Positions 4,744 through 5,168 of a stretch of 5,168 bases of DNA are shown here, piece after piece. The notes below the pieces were generated by a model, which saw only the letters and a program-made list of their open reading frames with translations, searched no databases and was not told the origin of the DNA. The translations under genes were made by a program, and so were the position numbers. The stretch is from positions 1 to 5,168 of the forward strand of contig JAJQJO010000289.1 in NCBI GenBank assembly GCA_021323495.1, given 5' to 3'. This DNA comes from Cellvibrio sp. GTDB lineage: Bacteria; Pseudomonadota; Gammaproteobacteria; Pseudomonadales; Cellvibrionaceae. The number at the start of each line of letters is the position of its first letter. The first letter of the stretch is position 1.

Positions 4744-5168
4744 CTAACGCGCATTCGCAGCCTGCAACAAACGTTCAACAAAAAACTCCAGCCGCCCCGT
4801 TGGCGAATTGGGCAGCGGCCATTTATCGACAACTTGAGCCAGCGCGCGTATCGCGATTGCCGCTTTGGATGAAGGTGCAAACTCCAGTAACGCTTTTTGT
4901 TTTTGCACGGCTTTGCGCACATTTTCATCAAACGGAATCTGTCCGATAAACTGCAACGTCACGTCCAGGAAACGCTCGCACACGGTATTTAATTTATTAA
5001 ACATATTGATGCCTTCCTGCGGTGTGCGCGTCATATTGGCGACCACGCGGAAACGTTGCATTCCGTATTCTTTATTGAGCAATTTAATCAGTGCGTAGGA
5101 ATCGGTAATCGATGACGGTTCATCGCACACTACGATAATAACTTCGTTAGCGGCGCGGACAAAACTCA
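4744..5168 (-). CDS. fleN: FleN/FlhG, MinD-like ATPase controlling flagellar number (C-terminal 140 residues, 5' end outside window)
   Basis: The reading frame is open to the window edge, so the true start and the Walker A (deviant P-loop) region lie outside. The visible part begins SFVRAANEVIIVVCDEPSSITDS, the ParA/MinD-family strand and DEP(S/T)S-x-TD-(A/S)YALIK motif. It continues through RVVANMTR, FLDVTLQFIGQIPFDENVRKAV and WPLPNSPTGRLEFFVERLL, wording I recognise from Pseudomonas FleN. In Pseudomonas FleN restrains the activator FleQ and so keeps flagellar number low, usually one polar flagellum; in other bacteria FlhG works with FlhF. A GTG at 5128-5130 is internal to the conserved motif and should not be taken as the start. 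The gene precedes fliA as in Pseudomonas. Product confidence is high; whether to call it fleN or flhG is a naming choice. Confidence 0.93.
   Translation of the reverse strand, partial: SFVRAANEVIIVVCDEPSSITDSYALIKLLNKEYGMQRFRVVANMTRTPQEGINMFNKLNTVCERFLDVTLQFIGQIPFDENVRKAVQKQKALLEFAPSSKAAIAIRALAQVVDKWPLPNSPTGRLEFFVERLLQAANAR

Noticed and set aside
4744..5130. Separate 128-aa gene starting at the GTG at 5128-5130
   Set aside because: The frame is open upstream to the window edge and the residues before the GTG (SFVRAANEVIIV) continue the MinD-family fold. The GTG is an internal Val codon of fleN.

Overview
The window is a compact block of flagellar and chemotaxis genes from a gammaproteobacterium, all on the minus strand. 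In transcription order (right to left) they are the 3' end of fleN/flhG, then fliA, cheY, cheZ, cheA and the first 32 codons of cheB. This order, the protein lengths (FliA 247 aa, CheZ 267 aa, a 751-aa CheA with an Ala/Pro-rich linker) and the wording of the proteins resemble the polar-flagellum cluster of Pseudomonas and relatives. The moderate base composition, more AT-rich than typical Pseudomonas, suggests a relative such as a Cellvibrio-type bacterium. That lineage guess comes from remembered family sequences, not a search.

Layout: 4744-5168 holds the C-terminal part of FleN, an MinD-like ATPase controlling flagellar number. A 95-nt gap leads to fliA (3905-4648), the flagellar sigma-28 factor. 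A 198-nt gap (3707-3904) is the only sizeable non-coding stretch. It holds a plausible sigma-28 promoter reading into cheY, an inverted repeat around that promoter, a 10-nt direct repeat and a small hairpin with a T-tract facing the other way. cheY (3311-3706), cheZ (2472-3275) and cheA (182-2437) follow with gaps of 34-35 nt, each with a recognisable Shine-Dalgarno sequence. An 84-nt gap with two small dyads precedes cheB (1-97, cut by the window edge).

Working together: FleN limits flagellar number. FliA drives late flagellar and, if the candidate promoter is real, chemotaxis genes including its downstream neighbours. CheA phosphorylates CheY (flagellar switch) and CheB (receptor adaptation), and CheZ dephosphorylates CheY-P. 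Key catalytic residues are present in CheA, CheY, CheZ and FliA, and nothing looks broken or recently transferred.

This is mostly a well-known locus, and I do not see a wholly new system. The most interesting structure is inside CheA. Its P1-P3 linker has no recognisable P2 (CheY-docking) domain but carries four copies of a short acidic/leucine motif. The three best copies are nearly identical in protein yet diverged at synonymous sites. The motif resembles both the CheY-binding N-terminal peptide of FliM and the C-terminal CheY-binding tail of CheZ, suggesting a multivalent docking array in place of P2.
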